A stretch of 57,510 nt of DNA, from positions 1 through 57,510 of the forward strand of contig NZ_JAQYWB010000040.1 in the NCBI RefSeq assembly GCF_030145185.1, in the 5' to 3' direction. Shown one piece after another: positions 53,009-57,510 of this stretch. Position numbers and translations under genes: made by a program. Positions within the stretch are counted from its first letter, which is position 1, and every line of letters starts with the position of its first letter. The notes beneath the pieces were generated by a model. That model was given only the letters and a program-made list of their open reading frames with translations, was not told the DNA's origin and ran no database searches. The stretch comes from Desulfoluna sp. (lineage in GTDB: Bacteria; Desulfobacterota; Desulfobacteria; Desulfobacterales; Desulfolunaceae).

Positions 53009-53819
53009 TCAATGATATTGTCGCGGCTATGACAGGCTTTCCTATTCATGCGACATTCACTTTCTTTCCGAGGTACCGCGAGGCGGTAAGAATATTAATA
53101 TAAGGGATTATGAAAACCATTCGGAAGGGAAACCGGAAAAGGAGATATAAAAACGATGTTGGGTGGATTTCAAGCTATGGTCGTATAAGTTGTATGGTCG
53201 GATACGGTAGCGTTTCGGGTAGGTTTTTGTAGAGCAATGGGGTCAAATTTGCATAGAACCTAGTCGAAGAGCCTTCAATGTCGCACCATGTTCATATTTG
53301 CGGTTTGTATGTAGCAACGGCCAATACATTTAAACAAGGAGCTTTTGAACTAAGGTATTGTGCCCTATCGACTTTTTGGGCTGTTTTTTTGTCGTCTAAC
53401 GACGCCGTAGAATAAGTCCCCGCTGAAATTTCATGGTGAATGCTATGCTGAAATTAGTCAAAGAAGTGTCAACTGTGTAGAATTTGACTGTTACTTTACC
53501 AGAATTCAACGTCTTTTTAACAAATAACCCTGAATTTTGAAAAACAGACTTATTCTATAGGGTCAACTTAGGGGTAGTATGGCCGTATAGCAACCAACAG
53601 TAAGTGCAGGATAAGCGATCAATGGAAATAGAAATTGGTAAAATGGGGTATGCACTATGCCTTAGCGGCCCAAGATATCGAGGGCTTGAGCCAATTGCAC
53701 AACTATATTTTGGTAATTCCTAAAAGCTTTGGTACGACTTTTCTCTTTCAGAGGCTCTATTCGGGCTAACGGTTTTGTCGGTAGTATTTGATTTGTTTGG
53801 TCTTAATGTGTGGGGGCTT
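53009..53819. other. AT-rich gap with a small inverted-repeat element
   Basis: Apart from the 150-bp element at 53408-53557 I see no supported gene. A 41-codon basic frame from about 53110 lacks a clear ribosome-binding site. The sequence looks like decayed mobile DNA. Confidence 0.5.
53408..53557. mobile_element. MITE-like element with TA-flanked inverted ends (150 bp)
   Basis: TAGAATAAGTC at 53408-53418 has its exact inverted complement at 53547-53557. Counting the outer TA as target duplication leaves 9-bp inverted ends (GAATAAGTC), as in IS630/mariner-type non-autonomous elements. No coding capacity. No second copy in the window. Confidence 0.65.
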
Positions 53820-54677
53820 ATGAGTTCTTCAGTCAGCGTTATTTTACCTGCTTATAATGAAGTGACAAGTATTGGTGCAGTAGTCTCCGCTATCAGGTGT
53901 ATTCATCCTGAGTATGAGGTTATTGTTGTCAGCGATAGTTCTACAGATGATACAGCGCGCGTTGCCAAGTCGTTAGGTGCTATTGTTTATGAACATCCCT
54001 ACAATATAGGGAATGGAGCAGCAGTAAAGACAGGAATGCGTCATGCTTCTGGAGATGTACTGGTCACCATGGATGCCGATGGTCAGCATGATCCAGCTGA
54101 TATTCAAAAGTTGGTTTCGTATATTCCTGAATACGACATGGTGGTCGGTGAGCGCTCTTTAAATGGGCAGGCATCAGTCCGGAGGGCCGTGGGTAACTAT
54201 TTATACAATGGATTTGCATCCTATGTAGCAAAATTCAAAGTCAAAGATCTGACCTCTGGCTTTCGGGCTGTTAAGCGTGAAGTAGCTTTGGAATATTTGC
54301 ATCTTTTTCCTAATACATACTCTTATCCGACCACCTTGACTATAGCTGTTCTTCGAAGTGGGTTTAGTCTGAAATACATGCCAATACGAGTCAAGTCTCG
54401 TAAAAATGGAAAAAGCGGAATCCACCTGGTTAAGGACGGGACCCGCTTTTTGATGATTATTATTAAAATATGCACACTCTATTCACCTTTAAGGGTTTTT
54501 TTGCCTGTCAGTGGCATGATGTTTCTTTTAGGGTTTATTAACTATGCATATACGTATCTGTCTGGAGGCAGGTTTACGAACATGAGTGCTACATTATTTA
54601 TGTCTGGAGTGATCATTTTTATGATGGGGATCATTTCTGAACAGATATGTCAGATGCGCTATGAATATAAAAAATAG
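53820..54677 (+). CDS. Family 2 glycosyltransferase (polyprenyl-phosphate sugar transferase type)
   Basis: About 285 residues. ATG 53820 after GGGGG gives the standard opening SSVSVILPAYNEVTSIGAVV; the frame to 53775 adds unrelated residues. GT-A motifs are VVSDSSTDD, NIGNGAAVKTGMRHASGD and the metal-binding TMDADGQHDPADI. Two C-terminal membrane segments follow, as in dolichyl-phosphate mannose synthase-like enzymes. A lipid-linked sugar donor for the membrane transferase upstream is a reasonable guess. Overlaps the next gene by 17 bases. Confidence 0.9.
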   Translation: MSSSVSVILPAYNEVTSIGAVVSAIRCIHPEYEVIVVSDSSTDDTARVAKSLGAIVYEHPYNIGNGAAVKTGMRHASGDVLVTMDADGQHDPADIQKLVSYIPEYDMVVGERSLNGQASVRRAVGNYLYNGFASYVAKFKVKDLTSGFRAVKREVALEYLHLFPNTYSYPTTLTIAVLRSGFSLKYMPIRVKSRKNGKSGIHLVKDGTRFLMIIIKICTLYSPLRVFLPVSGMMFLLGFINYAYTYLSGGRFTNMSATLFMSGVIIFMMGIISEQICQMRYEYKK

Positions 54678-55722
54678 AATACTCGTCATTACGAGAAATT
54701 ATCCACCTAAAATTGGCGGGCTTGAAACGTTTAGTTTTAATTTGATCCAAAATTTTGAAAAGAGGGCATCAACATATAAAATCACACTCTCAAAAAGCAA
54801 TATTCATTTATTATGGTTTATTCCCTATAGTTTATTTCTTGCCAGTTTCATGATTAAGAGATATCGCATACAGAAAGTGCATTTATGTGATGGTGTTTTA
54901 TCCCCTATTGGCTTCATTTTGAAAGCATTCTTTCGTATTCAGGTGACTGTAACAATCCATGGCTTAGATATTACGTACAGTAATAGGTCTTATCAATTAT
55001 TCATTCCGAGAATTTTATCGCATCTTGATAAAATTGTTTGTGTTAGTCGTTCAACATTGACGGAGTGTGTTAACAGAGGGATGTCCGCATCGAAATGCAT
55101 CGTGATTGGTAACGGAGTTAATGCCAATGACTTTAAGCTTAACTTGCCTAAAAATGAAATCTCATACAAGTTTAAAAAGATAGTAGATTTTGAGGTTAAC
55201 TCTAAAAAAATTCTTCTTACAGTCGGTCGTTTGGTGCAAAGAAAGGGTGTGGTCTGGTTTTTAGAAAATGTGTTTTATAAATTGGATGAGAACTACATCT
55301 ATTTAATTGTAGGCTCTGGACCAGAGTATGGTAGTATTGCTAAAACAATTATGAAATATTCTTTAGAAAATAGGGTTAAGGTATTTAGTGGATTAAGTGA
55401 TTTGGAAAGAAATATAGTGTATCACTCTTCAGATCTGTTTATTATGCCAAATATTATCGTTGATGGGGATGTAGAGGGGTTTGGTATTACAGCCATTGAG
55501 GCGGGCGTATGTGGTCTTCCAGTTGTTGCATCCGATCTTCAAGGTATCAAGGATGCTGTTGTAAATGAGATTACGGGCATTTTGATACAAGTGGAAGATA
55601 GTGTAGGTTATTCTTCAGCCATTATAAATCAAAGTTATAACCGTAAAGTTATAGCAGAATATGTAATGAAGAATTTCTCATGGGATAAATGTATAGATGC
55701 GTATTTCAGTCTGTTATTTTAA
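54661..55722 (+). CDS. Family 4 glycosyltransferase
   Basis: 353 residues, GT-B fold. N-terminal ITRNYPPKIGGLETFSFNLI, linker region CVSRSTLTECV and VIGNGVNANDF, and the donor-site block VDGDVEGFGITAIEAGVCG with its EX7E-type acidic pair. TVGRLVQRKGVVWFLEN is the usual start of the second domain. Coupled to the GT2 gene. Very AT-rich. Acceptor unknown; glycan assembly for pilin or cell surface is inferred. Confidence 0.9.
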   Translation: MNIKNRILVITRNYPPKIGGLETFSFNLIQNFEKRASTYKITLSKSNIHLLWFIPYSLFLASFMIKRYRIQKVHLCDGVLSPIGFILKAFFRIQVTVTIHGLDITYSNRSYQLFIPRILSHLDKIVCVSRSTLTECVNRGMSASKCIVIGNGVNANDFKLNLPKNEISYKFKKIVDFEVNSKKILLTVGRLVQRKGVVWFLENVFYKLDENYIYLIVGSGPEYGSIAKTIMKYSLENRVKVFSGLSDLERNIVYHSSDLFIMPNIIVDGDVEGFGITAIEAGVCGLPVVASDLQGIKDAVVNEITGILIQVEDSVGYSSAIINQSYNRKVIAEYVMKNFSWDKCIDAYFSLLF

Positions 55723-55735
55723 TTTATTTTCAGTG

Positions 55736-56819
55736 ATGTCCGGTTAGGTCTTTGCATGGTGCTTTTTACGTTTTTTTGTTTTTTCCCTTGCCGTAGTAGT
55801 GGAGTCCGGTGCACCGCATAGCTCATTAAAAATGGTCGCCCGTAGCTCTCTGATTCTTTCAATAGAGACCTTTTCGTTGTGTTCCTCGTGGCAATATATT
55901 GCCATTAAAAGATATGAAATGAGGCCACCAAGAATCTGGACCATCAGTCCATACTCGCTACGTGCTATAAGGTGATAAACTTTCAAATGGTGTTTCCACC
56001 ATTTAAAAAAGGACTCAATAGTCCATCTCAGTTTGTAAACTTCTGCAACCTGATGGGCTTTAAGGTCAAATCGATCTGTGGCAACGTAATAATCCTTGCC
56101 ATCTACCTTGTAACCCACAACCCTGACGGGAATTTTGGTCAGGTTGGCTCGTGAGGAACCAAGAAGGACTTTGGCATCATAAAATATAAAGTTCTCGCCC
56201 TCATTGATCTGATATTTTTCAAGAACAGTTCTTGTCGTAAGTGCTTTAATACGACAAACAAAATGTTTGCCCTGATCTTGAAGGCTATCGAAGTCATTAT
56301 GACATTGATAACCACGATCCATGACACCGGTCTGTTCTGGGGAGAGAATAGAACTGACAAAAGGACGCTCAGCTCCATTGCCCTCTGTCAGATAAACCTT
56401 TGTTGGAATTCCTTGATTGATATTGAAACCAAAATGGCCCTTAGCTTTTTTTGAGCCTTTTCTGTAGTCAGCCCAGTACATTGACAGGCATGCATCGATA
56501 AGGCTGCCATCTATGGCAATAAGCTCCCCGAACTGCGAAAATTCTTTGGGTAGGAGATGGCTCGCTTTTTTTGACAGCTCTTTGAAGACGACTTGAAGCT
56601 GCTCAAGTCCACGAGAATTGATGGCCTCTGAAAAGCTGCTCCGGCTTATCCCACCGTCAGGAGCGATACACTGCTTTGCAAATTCGTTTTCGGATAAATC
56701 CTGTATGAGATCTCTGCCCGTAAGCGTTCAGGGGGCTATAGTTCGCTTTCTGTTGTCGCAAACGTTCAATATTACTGACAATTAACGAAGAATCGATCAA
56801 AACAACTTAAACTAGACAT
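55736..56819. mobile_element. IS4-type insertion sequence (inactive)
   Basis: Contains a frameshifted IS4-family transposase on the reverse strand. Imperfect inverted ends can be proposed: atgtccggtt-aggt at 55736 and, inverted, atgtctagtttaagt ending at 56819. I could not define a clear target duplication. It abuts the IS66 remnant on one side and the GT4 gene on the other. Confidence 0.6.
55744..56800 (-). pseudogene. IS4-family DDE transposase, frameshifted
   Basis: The long frame (55744-56727) encodes LIAIDGSLIDACLSMYWADY with the first catalytic Asp, GVMDRGYQC with the second, and YKLRWTIESFFKWWKHHLKV with the Glu (YREK-like) motif. It has no ATG, GTG or TTG before the Met at 56481 and ends upstream at a TGA (56728-56730). 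The missing N-terminus continues in another frame (SNIERLRQQKANYSPL, from TTG 56798-56800); deleting one A near 56727 would join it to TLTGRDLIQDLSENEF. The gene is therefore a recent pseudogene or needs a frameshift. Confidence 0.8.
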
Positions 56820-56847
56820 GCGCTCACTAGTGTGATAGCACTATGTC

Positions 56848-57417
56848 ATGGAGATTTTAGAACCGCCATCACAAAAAGATTATGTGAAAACCCCTCAACC
56901 TGTGCAAGTATACATCCTGCATCTTGAAGGACTGTTGGCGTCTCATCAGGTACGCATAAACGAGCTTGAAGCGGTCGTTGAGAAGCTAAACGAAAAGAAC
57001 GGCAAAAATTCAACTAACTCCAGTAAGCCTCCCTCTTCTGATTCTCCATACAAAGAAAAGAAAGAGACCGAAGCACCCGCAAAATTCCCTAAGAAGAAAG
57101 ATTCTCTCCCTAAGGGAGGGCAACCCGGGCACAAAGGGCATCAACAAGAGTTGTTACCCCCAACAGAGACACACGATATTTTTCCGACGCAGTGTTCTTG
57201 CGGGTGCCGAAACTTCGAGGGTGTCCATTTTGAAACGTTTTATACCCATCAGAATATTGAGCTTCCACCACCCCGTTTGGACATCCGCCACTTCATCTTG
57301 AATAAGTGCAATTGTCCATCATGTGGTCAGTCTGTAAAGGCTACCGTACCCGAAAATACTCCCGAAGTGTCAGCGGCGTCTTTAATCTGCATGCTCACTG
57401 GCGGTACGAAAGTGTAG
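56848..57417 (+). pseudogene. IS66-family transposase TnpC, 3'-truncated
   Basis: 189 residues of N-terminal TnpC: a leucine-zipper-like coiled coil (YILHLEGLLASHQVRINELE), the Asn/Ser/Pro linker NGKNSTNSSKPPSSDSP, a basic GGQPGHKGH block and a zinc-finger part (CSCGCRNF and CNCPSCG). The family is normally about 500 residues with a DDE domain; here the frame stops right after the zinc finger and the following 90 bases are pyrimidine-rich and unrelated. tnpA and tnpB are not seen. The fragment is probably dead. Confidence 0.8.
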
Positions 57418-57510
57418 TCAATTTTCTTCCTTTCTTTTTTTCTTCAGTTCCCACATTTTAAAATTATTTTCTTCATCTTCTTTATTTTCTTCATAATTTC
57501 CTTTCCCACA
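57418..57510. other. Pyrimidine-rich, AT-rich tail of window
   Basis: Long T and C runs, no frame and no repeat from elsewhere in the window. It may be the edge of the DNA that interrupted the IS66 element. Confidence 0.4.

Noticed and set aside
53110-53235. 41-codon basic frame in the gap before the GT2 gene
   Set aside because: No ribosome-binding site, no motif, and the region looks like decayed mobile DNA.

Overview
The window reads as chromosome of a Gram-negative anaerobe of the Desulfobacterota (former Deltaproteobacteria), probably a Desulfobacterales sulfate reducer. This rests on the oxygen-independent cobalamin gene set (cbiD, cbiG, cbiET), the order kdsA-kdsC-lptC-lptA-lptB-rpoN-hpf-ptsN-rapZ, a Myxococcus-like pilR-pilA-ABC arrangement, and the many short GC-rich intergenic repeats. 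No 16S gene or other decisive marker is present, so the assignment is inference.

Layout. (1) 1-20340, corrin region: the tail of an ABC importer (ATPase and periplasmic binding protein) followed by cobB, cbiC, cbiL, an unassigned 'Gate'-domain membrane protein, cbiD, cbiET, cbiF, cbiG, cbiH, cobO, cbiP, cobU, cobS, cobD and cbiB, interrupted only by a reverse-strand MscS channel. Together these cover most of the route from cobalt-precorrin-2 to the finished cobamide. A cobaltochelatase, the precorrin-6A reductase (cbiJ/cobK) and any lower-ligand synthesis or activation gene (cobT, bza) were not found. Many of the gene gaps hold dispersed repeats, two of which supply a Shine-Dalgarno sequence. 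(2) 20341-24413: glpX, pepA, an MBL-fold hydrolase and a small Cys-rich protein. (3) 24507-26576: four tRNA-Leu(GAG) genes in an expanded duplicated block, each with its own terminator. (4) 26587-36680, all reverse strand: secG, tpiA, gapA, then EIIA-Man, rapZ, ptsN, hpf, rpoN, lptBAC, kdsC and kdsA (carbon/nitrogen PTS regulation, sigma-54 and LPS core/export). (5) 37378-43966: M23 peptidase, homocysteine biosynthesis protein, lepB, pyrB and pyrC. (6) 43967-45301: 1.3 kb packed with repeats and framed by a long inverted repeat. (7) 45302-57510: pilR, two type IV pilins behind a convincing sigma-54 promoter, a PilG/H/I-like set (TPR-like protein, ABC ATPase, ABC permease), a large membrane TPR protein resembling protein O-glycosyltransferases, two glycosyltransferases, and transposon debris (a frameshifted IS4-type element and a truncated IS66 tnpC). 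From about 46.7 kb base composition turns strongly AT-rich, suggesting a transferred pilus/glycosylation island.

The most interesting observations are the exact duplication of the binding-protein/cobB junction, the unassigned nucleoside-gate-type membrane protein inside the corrin operon, the tRNA-Leu expansion, a MITE pair with a TTAG target duplication (one copy sits exactly on the cobU stop codon), intergenic repeats that carry ribosome-binding sites, and a pilus island whose regulator, sigma factor and promoter are all visible in one window.
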